From an uncultured Clostridia bacterium (lineage in GTDB: Bacteria > Bacillota > Clostridia > Christensenellales > UBA3700), in NCBI GenBank assembly GCA_947246685.1, contig CAMXSN010000002.1, forward strand, positions 209,485 to 273,484: 64,000 bases of DNA. Direction: 5' to 3'. This document shows positions 8,588 through 17,072 of the stretch, piece by piece (positions within the stretch are counted from its first letter, which is position 1; each line of letters opens with the position of its first letter). The notes below the pieces were generated by a model. That model ran no database searches. It worked only from the letters and a program-made list of their open reading frames with translations, and was not told the DNA's origin. Both the position numbers and the translations under genes were made by a program.

Positions 8588-9082
8588 ATGAGAGAAATAG
8601 GCGCGGAGCAATTGGATATCAATGCGTTTGAATCTATCGGCAGACAGTGGATGTTGGTCGGAGTGAGTAAAGAAGGGGAATCCAACGTCATGACGGCGTC
8701 TTGGGGCGGTTTGGGAGTTATGTGGAACAAGAACGTGGCTTTCGTTTTCGTTCGTCCGCAGAGATATACCAAAGAATTCATCGACGGCAGCGACTTTTTG
8801 TCATTGAGTTTTTTTGACGGTAAATACGATAAGATGCTTGCATATATGGGCAAGACTTCGGGCAGGGACGAGGATAAGATATCTAAATGCGGATTGACGC
8901 TTATCGAAGAGCGCGCTCCCGTATTCGAACAGGCGGATATTACGCTTATCTGTAAAAAACTCTATTCGCAGACTTTGGTTAAAGACGGTTTCTTCGACAT
9001 AAGTTTTGTGCAGAAATATTATCCCGACGCGGATTTTCACCAAATGTACGTGGCGGAGATTGAGAAGATATTGATAAAATAA
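8588..9082 (+). CDS. Flavin reductase-like FMN-binding split-barrel protein
   Basis: A 164-residue protein of the flavin reductase-like family. The segment WMLVGVSKEGESNVMTASWGGLG followed by VAFVFVRPQRYT is the usual FMN-contacting start of the split barrel. The start is moved from 8525 to the ATG at 8588, preceded by AGAGGTGG and matching the family length. Such proteins bind FMN and act as small oxidoreductases or flavoredoxins in anaerobes; the physiological partner is unknown. It lies 14 bp behind aroF and before a hairpin, so it is the second gene of that unit, with no evident functional link to aromatic synthesis. Confidence 0.85.
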   Translation: MREIGAEQLDINAFESIGRQWMLVGVSKEGESNVMTASWGGLGVMWNKNVAFVFVRPQRYTKEFIDGSDFLSLSFFDGKYDKMLAYMGKTSGRDEDKISKCGLTLIEERAPVFEQADITLICKKLYSQTLVKDGFFDISFVQKYYPDADFHQMYVAEIEKILIK

Positions 9083-9107
9083 TATTATATTATAATTATT
9101 TTTTTAT

Positions 9108-9137
9108 ATACGCGCGTGTAATTCGCGCGTATTTCTG
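9108..9137 (+). terminator. Hairpin terminator after the flavin reductase gene
   Basis: Stem ATACGCGCG / CGCGCGTAT with a 7-nt loop. The T-tract after it is short, so it is a moderate terminator on the + strand. Confidence 0.6.
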
Positions 9138-9196
9138 TAACAGGCTGACGATTTTTGCACATAATATGTATTATTCAAAAGAATCGGAGGTAAATT

Positions 9197-9802
9197 ATGA
9201 TTTTGATAGACGAAAAAACAACATATATCTCGCCTACCGCAAAGATTGCGGAAGATGCGGTAATATATCCTAACAACCACATATTGGGAGATACCGTTAT
9301 CGGCAGCGGATGCAGGATAATGCCCAACTGCATTATCACAGACAGCGAAATAGGCGCGGGATGTACGGTCACGGCTACGGTTATGGACGGAGCTAAGGTC
9401 GGAGAGAATACCACTGTCGGGCCATACGCTTATCTCAGGAAAGGCGCGGACGTGGGCAATCATTGCAGAATAGGAGATTTTGTGGAGATAAAGAACGCAA
9501 CCGTAGGAGACTATACCAAGGCGTCGCATCTTGCTTATATGGGAGACGTGACGATAGGCCAGCGTTGCAACGTAGGTTGCGGAGTTATCTTCGTCAACTA
9601 TGACGGCAAGACAAAACACAGAAGCGAAGTGGAAGACAACTGCTTTATAGGTTCCAATTGCAATATCATAGCTCCTGTCAGGCTGAGAGAAAACAGTTAT
9701 ATAGCGGCAGGAACCACCGTGACGGACGAAATCCCTATGGACAGCTTTGTTATCGGCAGGTCGAGACAGATAGTCAAAGAATCTTCAAGGAGCAGATATT
9801 AA
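9197..9802 (+). CDS. Stand-alone glucosamine-1-phosphate N-acetyltransferase (GlmU C-terminal domain only)
   Basis: 201 residues of left-handed beta-helix hexapeptide repeats that match the C-terminal half of GlmU: GPYAYLRKGADVG, DFVEIKNATVGD, KASHLAYMGD (catalytic His), NYDGKTKH and AAGTTVTDE. It would acetylate glucosamine 1-phosphate on the way to UDP-GlcNAc for peptidoglycan. The N-terminal uridylyltransferase domain (LxxGxGTRMxS) is absent, and there is no room for it: the gene starts behind TCGGAGG. Its stop overlaps the start of glmM by one base (TAATG), so the two steps are translationally coupled. The uridylyltransferase must be encoded elsewhere, or this is a related hexapeptide acyltransferase with another sugar target. 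Confidence 0.85.
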   Translation: MILIDEKTTYISPTAKIAEDAVIYPNNHILGDTVIGSGCRIMPNCIITDSEIGAGCTVTATVMDGAKVGENTTVGPYAYLRKGADVGNHCRIGDFVEIKNATVGDYTKASHLAYMGDVTIGQRCNVGCGVIFVNYDGKTKHRSEVEDNCFIGSNCNIIAPVRLRENSYIAAGTTVTDEIPMDSFVIGRSRQIVKESSRSRY

Positions 9803-11094
9803 TGGCAATAAAATTCGGAACGGACGGAATGAGGGGAATAGCATACGAAGAACTGACCGAGGATATCGCGTTTTCAGTCGGCAATGCGTTGGGAAGAATA
9901 GTTGAGAACTGCCGCGTTTTGTTGGGGAGAGACACGAGGGAGTCGGGCGAGAATCTGTCGGCGGCTTTGATTCGCGGTCTTGTCGCGGCAGGCGGCTCCG
10001 CTATAGACTGCGCTCTTATGCCTACCGCCGGCGTTGCGTATCTTGTCAGAAAGCATAAGCGCGATTTCGGCGTCGTTATCAGCGCGTCTCATAATCCTGC
10101 CGAATACAACGGCATCAAGGTATTCGACGCAGACGGTTACAAAGTATCCGACATAATAGAGAGGCAAATAGAAACGTTAATCGCGCAGGAGCCCTATTAT
10201 ACGGACGGCGGCGCGGCGACGGATTATTCCGCTGGCGAAAGAGAATATATAGATTTTCTTGTGCAAAAAGGTTGCGACTTGACGGGAATGAATATTTTGC
10301 TCGACTGTTCCAACGGAGCAAGCGCAAGGGTAGCACCCGAAGTTTTTAAGCGTTTGGGGGCGAACGTGACGGCGCTGAACGTCAAAGAAGACGGCAAAGA
10401 TATCAATCGCGATTGCGGAGCAGTCAATGCGGAACTGCTTAGTGAGAAGGCTATGAATTACGACGTCACTTTTGCTTTTGACGGAGATAGTGACAGACTG
10501 ATAGCTCTCGACGAGAACGGCGATATCGTCGACGGGGATAAGAATTTGCTGATAATCGGCAAGTATCTTCTTAGCAACGGCGCGCTTACGGGCAATATCA
10601 TCGCGGGCACCACCATGACTAATATGGGGATACAAAAAGCCGCCGAGGATTGCGGAGCGACTTTCGTGCGCGCGGACGTCGGCGATAAGTATGTGTTAAG
10701 GGAGCTTCTGGAGCGCGGAGGAATATTGGGAGGAGAAGGATCCGGACATACGCTCATCTTGAGCGAGAGCACTACGGGCGACGGAATCCAGACGGCGGTC
10801 ATTCTCTCCAAAATTATCAGACAGTCGGAGAGTAAACTTTCTGAATTGGCTAAATTCGATCTCTATCCTCAAATAATCAAATCTATTGCCGTCAAAGATA
10901 AAGAAATGATTGTTGGGGAACTGACGCAGAAAGTCCGCGAAATAGAAGCCGAACTCGGTGGTGACGGCAGAGTGATACTGCGACCTTCGGGGACAGAGCA
11001 GAAGGTCAGAATTATGATTGAGTGCAAAGATTTTTCTATTGCCGAAAAATACGTTAATTATTTAACAAATATAATAAACGATATGGAAATTTGA
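9802..11094 (+). CDS. glmM: Phosphoglucosamine mutase
   Basis: Interconverts glucosamine 6-phosphate and glucosamine 1-phosphate, feeding UDP-GlcNAc and peptidoglycan synthesis. The ORF-track start at 9658 overlaps the previous gene. The real start is the ATG at 9802 (MAIKFGTDGMRG), giving 430 residues. Landmarks: the phosphoserine loop SASHNP, the metal-binding DGDSDR, the sugar loop GGEGSGH (usually GGEQSGH) and the phosphate loop RPSGTEQK (usually RPSGTEP). Coupled by TAATG to the acetyltransferase, which performs the next reaction. The two small motif deviations and the 430-residue length leave open a related hexose phosphomutase, but the neighbour supports GlmM. Confidence 0.92.
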   Translation: MAIKFGTDGMRGIAYEELTEDIAFSVGNALGRIVENCRVLLGRDTRESGENLSAALIRGLVAAGGSAIDCALMPTAGVAYLVRKHKRDFGVVISASHNPAEYNGIKVFDADGYKVSDIIERQIETLIAQEPYYTDGGAATDYSAGEREYIDFLVQKGCDLTGMNILLDCSNGASARVAPEVFKRLGANVTALNVKEDGKDINRDCGAVNAELLSEKAMNYDVTFAFDGDSDRLIALDENGDIVDGDKNLLIIGKYLLSNGALTGNIIAGTTMTNMGIQKAAEDCGATFVRADVGDKYVLRELLERGGILGGEGSGHTLILSESTTGDGIQTAVILSKIIRQSESKLSELAKFDLYPQIIKSIAVKDKEMIVGELTQKVREIEAELGGDGRVILRPSGTEQKVRIMIECKDFSIAEKYVNYLTNIINDMEI

Positions 11095-11158
11095 CGTCTG
11101 AATATACAAAAATTTAATAACATTTAATAAACTTTTAATAAAACTTCGGAAATACCTC

Positions 11159-11187
11159 TTGAATACCCTAATACAATGTATTAGAAT
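11159..11187 (+). promoter_or_regulatory. Promoter of the 964-aa lipoprotein
   Basis: TTGAAT, 17-bp spacer, TAGAAT, about 50 bp upstream of the start. Preceded by an AT-rich stretch with repeated TTTAATAA. Confidence 0.7.
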
Positions 11188-11235
11188 AAATGTATAAATT
11201 TGATTAAAATTAAATTTAATAAGGGGGAGAAGTTT

Positions 11236-14130
11236 ATGAAAAAGAATAAAGCGATATTATTTATTAGCATTATTCTCGTGATTGCTTTGGTGATGGCTTG
11301 CGCAGCAGGCTGTCAAGACGGCAAGAAGAACGGCGAAAACTATTATGTAGACGGCGACAAAGACGTGCCTACCGCTAAGTTCGACAATGCAGACAGAACA
11401 ATCAGTTTCAACGTAATCGGCGATGCAGGATCAGAAGACATTGCCAAGATGGTTACCGTTGTCAAGACCAGCACAGGTGAAAAGATCAACGCGGACGTCG
11501 TCAAGACGAAGACGGGCGCGACGGTATATCCGCCGAGCGGTTTTTACGAAATGGGCGCCGTTTACAAAATCACCATTGCTAACTCTTTGAGATTCGAAGG
11601 TTACGACAGCAAAATCAAGGCTGTGGTATTTACCATTACGAAGAACTCTTTGAGTCAGATTTCTTTGGTTGACGGATTGCTTAAATTCGACGCTACACGC
11701 GTTCAAAATAAGCAAGAGAATTTCGGCACCAGAGGCAATTCCGATCAGCAGGAGATTTTCGGTTCTATGGTGCTTCAGACCAACGGAGAAGCTCTTAAAG
11801 CCGGAGATATCATTCTCATCAGCGACGAAGAGACAAAGTTGCAGGAAGCTTATAAAGTTGACAGCTACTATCCTGTAAGCGGAACTACCGCGGCTGCTAT
11901 CAACTATTCTAAGCCGCAAATGAACGAAGTATACGATAAGTTCGAAGTTGAGGAGAGCACCTCGATCGACGAAAACAGCGACATCGAAGTTACATACGAG
12001 GACGTTGTAGAAGTTATCGAAGACAGCAATCTCGCTCAGGCTGCTATATCGTTCTTCGGCAGCAAACCTGAATTTGCGTTCGACATCAAGAAAGTCGACG
12101 GCAACGCTATCAATGCTAAGATAACTATGACGATACCCAACGTAGTAGCTATCGACGAATTCAGAACCAATCTCGTAATTACTATCGATTGCACGATGAA
12201 AGTCGACGCTATCGTCAACGCTAAGCTCGACGGCAGCGAAGTTGATTGCGGAGTTATCACTTCCGTATACAACAACGTTAAGACTGAAGTTGCAATCTCT
12301 TCGGGTTATTCTTATTCCGATGTTACCAATCTTACTGAACTTATAGAAAAACTTGCGGCAATGGAGCAGGCAACCGAAGAAGGCGTTGCTATCCCGATGT
12401 TTACGTGGGTTATCCCCGTAGCTAACGGCGCTGTTTCCGTAAGATATCAATGCGATCTTTGCTTCAGCTTTAATTTCTCGGGCAAATTCGGCGTTAAAGT
12501 AGATTCCGATTTCAACTACAGAGTAGGCGCTACCTATACTAAGGCAGACGGCGTAGAGACTGTTGCAGAGCAATTGGAAGATTCCGGCGTTAAAGACGTT
12601 ACCGTAGAGATAGAGGGAAGCGCAAAGATGAAACTCGGTATTGCCAACACGTTGGCGCTCGATATCCTTGCAGGCGTCGTAAGTCTCGGCATCAAAGCTG
12701 AACTCGGCAACTTCAACGGACTTTACGGTTTTGCAACAACAGGCAATCTTATCGACAGTTCGACCGGCAAATTCGTAGACAGCGCAGACGTAACCGGCGC
12801 GGTATATTTCGAAGGCGGTTTCTACTATGATATCGATCTTCTGTTGGCTTTGTCCATCGGCAGCATCGCAAATATCAATCTCAACCTCAATCTTAAGAAA
12901 CCTATCGATATAGCTCAGGGCGAAATAGTTCTCTACAGCTTGGGACAGAACGATATCGTTACCGAGATTGAACCTATCGAGCATATCGAATTGATTTCCG
13001 AGAAGACGCTTCTTCCCGAATTCAACGCAAAGGGATACAACCTCAAAGGTTCTTACGAATACGATACGACCGTATCTTTCGCAGATTTCGAATACGACGG
13101 TTTCTATCTTAACATCGCAGACGGCGTAGTTACCGTTAAGAATCCTAACGCGGCAGTAGACAGAGATATCGACCTCGTATATAAGACTCAGTTCGGTGAA
13201 ATAGTAGTTACTACCAGATTTACCTACAGCGGCAGAGTAGTTCTCGACAAGGCTAACTTCGAATATGACAAGAACGACTTCGAGAACAATAAGAATGACA
13301 TTGAGATCAGAGTTAAAGGCAGCGCAATCGACGGCAACGAAGTTGTTGAAGTAAAAGCTGACGGAGCAAAATACAACACAGGATTGATTACCATTCCGTA
13401 TAAAGCTCTTGCGGCTATGCCTGCAGGAAACAACAAAGTCGCAATCGTTGTCAACGGAGAAGAGTACTTTGTAGTAGTCAACGTAATCGGAAAAGCCGGA
13501 GCATTCAGCTTCTGCAACGGCGGCAACAGCTACGACCTCTTCACGGCAGAGCAGATCGAAGATTTGAGCGAATTGTCTCAGAACGGTCAGGTATTCAGCC
13601 GTATGCAGTTCAACCTTATCAACGACATAGATATGAACGGCGCGGTTATCAAACCTATCGGAGTATTCGCCGGCGATTTGAACGGTAAAGGAAACACGAT
13701 ATCCAATTACGTAATCGAAGGCGTAGTAGACGAGAGCGTTGCGTTTATCGCAGAAAACAGAGGACGCGTATTCAACTTGAATCTTGACGGCGTAGTTAAC
13801 GCAGAGATCAAGGCGTCCACCGGCAAGATCTACAACGTCGCCGGCGCGGTAGCTGTAAACAACGGCGTAGTCGAGAACGTAAACGTAAGCGGACAAATCA
13901 ACATGAAGTCTACCAGCCTCAATGCGTTTGTTACCATCAACGTAATGTCTTTGGTAGCATCCGGTTCGACGGCAAGCGACAGCGCTGCAAACGTAGTAAT
14001 CAACGCAGAATCGCAGTTTGATATCGCTAACGTAACGATATACGTAGACGGAAGCGCAGCAGAGTACAGCGTAGGTTGCAAGAATGCGGCAATTAAAGAC
14101 GGAGCTTTGGTAAAATTCATTATCAAGTAA
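11236..14130 (+). CDS. Large secreted lipoprotein with C-terminal GLUG-like segment
   Basis: 964 residues from the ATG at 11236, which follows AAGGGGGAGA; the ORF-track start at 11200 has no ribosome binding site. A signal peptide ends in a lipobox-like CAAGC, so it is probably anchored outside the membrane. The body is rich in beta-type, Asp/Asn/Val/Thr sequence, consistent with a repetitive surface protein. Near the end, LINDIDMNGAVIKPIG...FAGDLNGKGNTISNYVI resembles the GLUG-type repeats of bacterial surface adhesins and M26 peptidase N-termini. No catalytic site is visible. Codon use is extreme: an 821-codon antisense frame lies in register, so TTA, CTA and TCA are absent over that length, which hints at high expression. 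Confidence 0.85.
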   Translation: MKKNKAILFISIILVIALVMACAAGCQDGKKNGENYYVDGDKDVPTAKFDNADRTISFNVIGDAGSEDIAKMVTVVKTSTGEKINADVVKTKTGATVYPPSGFYEMGAVYKITIANSLRFEGYDSKIKAVVFTITKNSLSQISLVDGLLKFDATRVQNKQENFGTRGNSDQQEIFGSMVLQTNGEALKAGDIILISDEETKLQEAYKVDSYYPVSGTTAAAINYSKPQMNEVYDKFEVEESTSIDENSDIEVTYEDVVEVIEDSNLAQAAISFFGSKPEFAFDIKKVDGNAINAKITMTIPNVVAIDEFRTNLVITIDCTMKVDAIVNAKLDGSEVDCGVITSVYNNVKTEVAISSGYSYSDVTNLTELIEKLAAMEQATEEGVAIPMFTWVIPVANGAVSVRYQCDLCFSFNFSGKFGVKVDSDFNYRVGATYTKADGVETVAEQLEDSGVKDVTVEIEGSAKMKLGIANTLALDILAGVVSLGIKAELGNFNGLYGFATTGNLIDSSTGKFVDSADVTGAVYFEGGFYYDIDLLLALSIGSIANINLNLNLKKPIDIAQGEIVLYSLGQNDIVTEIEPIEHIELISEKTLLPEFNAKGYNLKGSYEYDTTVSFADFEYDGFYLNIADGVVTVKNPNAAVDRDIDLVYKTQFGEIVVTTRFTYSGRVVLDKANFEYDKNDFENNKNDIEIRVKGSAIDGNEVVEVKADGAKYNTGLITIPYKALAAMPAGNNKVAIVVNGEEYFVVVNVIGKAGAFSFCNGGNSYDLFTAEQIEDLSELSQNGQVFSRMQFNLINDIDMNGAVIKPIGVFAGDLNGKGNTISNYVIEGVVDESVAFIAENRGRVFNLNLDGVVNAEIKASTGKIYNVAGAVAVNNGVVENVNVSGQINMKSTSLNAFVTINVMSLVASGSTASDSAANVVINAESQFDIANVTIYVDGSAAEYSVGCKNAAIKDGALVKFIIK

Positions 14131-14155
14131 TTCTCAATCAACAACAACTCTAACA

Positions 14156-14189
14156 ACGGGAGGCTCATCGAGTCTCCCGTTTAATTTTA
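14156..14189 (+). terminator. Rho-independent terminator
   Basis: An 11-bp stem ACGGGAGGCTC / GAGTCTCCCGT with a 3-nt loop, followed by TTTAATTTT. Confidence 0.9.
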
Positions 14190-14212
14190 GACCGAATAAA
14201 TCAAATTTACTG

Positions 14213-14242
14213 TTGACGGATAATTTTGTTTTATAGTAAAAT
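14213..14242 (+). promoter_or_regulatory. Promoter of the lipase-like lipoprotein
   Basis: TTGACG, 18-bp spacer, TAAAAT, about 40 bp before the GTG start. Confidence 0.6.
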
Positions 14243-14279
14243 ATAATTGATTAAAGACAGCTTATAATTGGGGGGATCG

Positions 14280-15401
14280 GTGAAAAAAGTAGCGGTAATT
14301 TTAATTTTGATTTCTGTATTATGCATTTTTTCTTTTGGTGTAACATCATGCGACAAAGCCATGAAAGGATTTGTATACGATCCCGATACCGATTACGGTG
14401 TTTATTGGTACGGCGAAGGCAGTTACATCAGAAGTTCGTCAAAAATGTCAAATGAATATTATGACCCGTCCAAACCGACTTTTGTATTTTGCCACGGTTG
14501 GGAACCCGATTCCGATAACACTACCAACGGATATCTTGAAGATTTGGTCACGCATAAAGACACTATAGCGAAGACAGGCGCTGACAAAGTCAACTACGCC
14601 GACGCGTTAAAGGAACAAGGCTACAACGTTGCGTGTTTGGGATGGTTTGCCTATGCGAAAAACCTGGGCGACCTTTTCAGATATATATGGGTAGATTTTG
14701 ACGGCGGATATGCGTTGTCGCTAAGATTTGCGCAGGAACTTTGTCTTGTGCTTGGAGAATCGTATGAAAACGACGTAAGATTCGTGGGACATAGTTACGG
14801 CAGTCAGTTGGCAGTAGCGACGTCTTACCAACTCGTCAAATTCAAAGAAAAAGGTGAGATAAGCAATCAGCATCTTATTCCCACAAGAATGACGCTCGCA
14901 GATCCGTATATCGGACAGCCGTATTTGATTAACGGATGGGCGGAACTGAAAGAAAGCAATATTTCTTATATTGGCGAACCGATCGGGAGATTGCCAAAGA
15001 AGTTGATTTCGGATACAGTAAGCTATATAGTTGAGAAAAGCGATATGGCAGTGGATATTTATTGCGGCATGAGTATAGCGTCCACGAGTCATTACAAGTA
15101 CGACGGCAGCGACCGAGCATTTGAGCAACTTTCCAAGAATTGCGCTTTTGTTAAGAGCAAAGGATTGAAAAACTATTACGGTGATACCAATATTCATAAT
15201 ATCGTCAGAGATTGGGTATTGATGACAATCATTCATAATTTGGATATGATCGATCAGAACGGCAATAAGGCGCCGTCCGGCGGAGCAAGCGACGAGGAAA
15301 TAAAGCTTATGAGAGGAAAATGTTTCAATCAGAAGAATCTAAAATACAATGTATTTACCGATTCGATGGAATTTGTCGATAGAGACAAAACTGCATTCTG
15401 A
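14280..15401 (+). CDS. Secreted alpha/beta-hydrolase (lipase-like) lipoprotein
   Basis: 373 residues from a GTG at 14280; GGGGGGA just upstream decides this over the ORF-track TTG at 14268, which is part of that ribosome binding site. A signal peptide ends at a VTSC lipobox. The fold is shown by FCHGWEPD (oxyanion-hole HGW, as in pancreatic-type lipases) at about residue 80, the nucleophile elbow GHSYGS with Ser172, and LADPY as the candidate acid region; I cannot assign the catalytic His with certainty. It probably hydrolyses an ester outside the cell, but lipid, polysaccharide or other substrates are all possible. It is a single-gene unit between its own promoter and two terminators. Confidence 0.82.
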   Translation: MKKVAVILILISVLCIFSFGVTSCDKAMKGFVYDPDTDYGVYWYGEGSYIRSSSKMSNEYYDPSKPTFVFCHGWEPDSDNTTNGYLEDLVTHKDTIAKTGADKVNYADALKEQGYNVACLGWFAYAKNLGDLFRYIWVDFDGGYALSLRFAQELCLVLGESYENDVRFVGHSYGSQLAVATSYQLVKFKEKGEISNQHLIPTRMTLADPYIGQPYLINGWAELKESNISYIGEPIGRLPKKLISDTVSYIVEKSDMAVDIYCGMSIASTSHYKYDGSDRAFEQLSKNCAFVKSKGLKNYYGDTNIHNIVRDWVLMTIIHNLDMIDQNGNKAPSGGASDEEIKLMRGKCFNQKNLKYNVFTDSMEFVDRDKTAF

Positions 15402-15406
15402 TAATT

Positions 15407-15430
15407 AAGCGCCCCTATTACGGGGCGCTT
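15407..15430 (+). terminator. Hairpin after the lipase-like gene
   Basis: Stem AAGCGCCCC / GGGGCGCTT with a weak T-tract. Confidence 0.75.
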
Positions 15431-15448
15431 ATTGATTAGAAAAATCGG

Positions 15449-15475
15449 CGGCGCTATTTTCGCGCCGTATTTTTA
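15449..15475 (+). terminator. Second hairpin terminator in tandem
   Basis: Stem CGGCGC / GCGCCG followed by TATTTTT. It insulates the arg operon from upstream transcription. Confidence 0.7.
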
Positions 15476-15589
15476 ATTTATCGGTCGATGTGATTCGACC
15501 CAACGCGGATTGACGTGTGTCGACGGATACCGTCAAGACGTCTTTATATGATATGCCACGCCGGCAATTTTGTTGAAAACGCTAAGGAA

Positions 15590-15687
15590 TGCATAAATAT
15601 TCAACAATACTGAATAAATATACAACAAATTAGGATAATTATGCATAAATATTTAGAATTTATAATTTTCTTATGAATAATTATTAA
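15590..15687. promoter_or_regulatory. Four ARG-box-like ArgR operators upstream of argG
   Basis: Four 14-bp boxes resembling the arginine repressor consensus TGAATWWWWATTCA: TGCATAAATATTCA (15590), TGAATAAATATACA (15611), TGCATAAATATTTA (15642) and TGAATAATTATTAA (15674). Start-to-start distances are 21, 31 and 32 bp, close to two and three helical turns, so ArgR could bind all on one face. They lie just upstream of the argG promoter. Arginine-dependent repression of the whole operon is inferred; no argR gene is in the window. Confidence 0.75.
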
Positions 15688-15693
15688 AAATGC

Positions 15694-15722
15694 TTGCTTT
15701 TCTTATTTCGCTGTTATATTAT
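15694..15722 (+). promoter_or_regulatory. Promoter of the argGHCJBDF operon
   Basis: TTGCTT, 17-bp spacer, TATTAT, directly downstream of the last ARG box. The ribosome binding site CAAGGAGA follows. Confidence 0.7.
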
Positions 15723-15759
15723 AGGTATATAAAAGTTAACAGCAAGGAGATTACCGAAA

Positions 15760-16977
15760 ATGGGTGATATAAAGAAAGTCGTATTGGCATACTCGGGCGG
15801 ACTTGACACGTCTATAATTATTCCGTGGCTCAAAGAAAATTACGACAACTGCGAAGTCGTTGCCGTCAGCGGAGACGTAGGACAGGGAACAGAACTCGAC
15901 GGACTTGAAGAAAAAGCGATAAAGACCGGCGCAAGCAAACTCTATATCGAGGACCTAACGGACGAATTCGTAGACGATTACGTATTCCCGACCGTCAAAG
16001 CCGGCGCGATATATGAGAACAGATATATGCTCGGCACGTCGTTTGCGCGTCCGATAATTGCAAAAAGAATCGTTGAGATCGCCCTCAAAGAAGGCGCCGA
16101 CGCAATTTGCCATGGCTGTACGGGAAAGGGTAACGATCAAGTAAGATTCGAATTGGCTATCAAAGCCTTTGCTCCTAATATGAAGATTATCGCTCCTTGG
16201 AGAATATGGGATATCAAGTCGCGCGACGAAGAAATAGATTATGCCGAGGCTCATAATATTCCTCTTAAAATCAATAGGGAGACCAATTACAGCAAAGACA
16301 AGAATATTTGGCATCTTTCTCACGAAGGTCTCGACTTAGAAGATCCTGCCAACGAGCCTATGTACGATAAGATATTGGAAATGGGCGTAACTCCCGAGAA
16401 GGCTCCCGACAAACCTACGTACGTGACGATTTCTTTTGAAAAGGGCGTGCCGACGGCTGTCGATGGTAAGAAGATGAAGGGCAGCGATATAGTGAGAAAA
16501 CTCAACGAGCTCGGCGGTGCCAACGGCATCGGACTTGCCGATATTGTGGAAAACAGACTTGTCGGTATGAAGAGCCGCGGCGTATACGAGACTCCCGGCG
16601 GAGCAATACTTTATCACGCTCACGAAGTGCTCGAGACGCTGTGTCTGGACAAAGAAACCTCTCATTATAAGCAGCAGATTGCTATCAAATTCGCAGATTT
16701 GGTATACAACGGTCAATGGTTTACTCCTTTGAGAGAGGCTTTAAGCGCGTTTGTGGATTCCACACAGCAGACTGTTACAGGAGAAGTAAGGCTCAAACTT
16801 TATAAAGGCAATATCGTCAACGCAGGCGTTACGAGTCCGTATTCGCTTTACGACGAGGATATCGCGACTTTTGCCGAAGACGACGTATATAATCAGATGG
16901 ATTCTCAGGGATTTATCAATTTGTTCGGATTGCCTATCAAGGTCAAGGCAATGATGGACGCAAAACGCAAAAAATAA
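15760..16977 (+). CDS. argG: Argininosuccinate synthase
   Basis: Condenses citrulline and aspartate with ATP to argininosuccinate, the seventh step of arginine synthesis. 405 residues, the normal length. The N-terminal PP-loop reads [10 protein letters not shown], and [13 protein letters not shown] and MLGTSFARP are further family landmarks. It is the first gene of a seven-gene arginine operon behind four ARG-box-like operators, with the last two steps (argG, argH) placed before the ornithine branch genes. Its start follows CAAGGAGA. Confidence 0.98.
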   Translation: MGDIKKVVLAYSGGLDTSIIIPWLKENYDNCEVVAVSGDVGQGTELDGLEEKAIKTGASKLYIEDLTDEFVDDYVFPTVKAGAIYENRYMLGTSFARPIIAKRIVEIALKEGADAICHGCTGKGNDQVRFELAIKAFAPNMKIIAPWRIWDIKSRDEEIDYAEAHNIPLKINRETNYSKDKNIWHLSHEGLDLEDPANEPMYDKILEMGVTPEKAPDKPTYVTISFEKGVPTAVDGKKMKGSDIVRKLNELGGANGIGLADIVENRLVGMKSRGVYETPGGAILYHAHEVLETLCLDKETSHYKQQIAIKFADLVYNGQWFTPLREALSAFVDSTQQTVTGEVRLKLYKGNIVNAGVTSPYSLYDEDIATFAEDDVYNQMDSQGFINLFGLPIKVKAMMDAKRKK

Positions 16978-17072
16978 TTTGCGCGGTTAAGGCAGATAAT
17001 TTGAGTAAAAATCGGATTAAAGATAGTTATCTCGCGGTAGCTATCTTTATGGCTGATAAAGGAAATAAATTT

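Noticed and set aside
9658-9801. N-terminal extension of GlmM in the ORF track
   Set aside because: It overlaps the acetyltransferase gene in another frame, and family homology begins at the ATG at 9802.
11431-13896. 821-codon antisense ORF
   Set aside because: It lies in exact codon register opposite the 964-aa lipoprotein, which has a promoter, ribosome binding site and terminator. It stays open only because the real gene avoids TTA/CTA/TCA.
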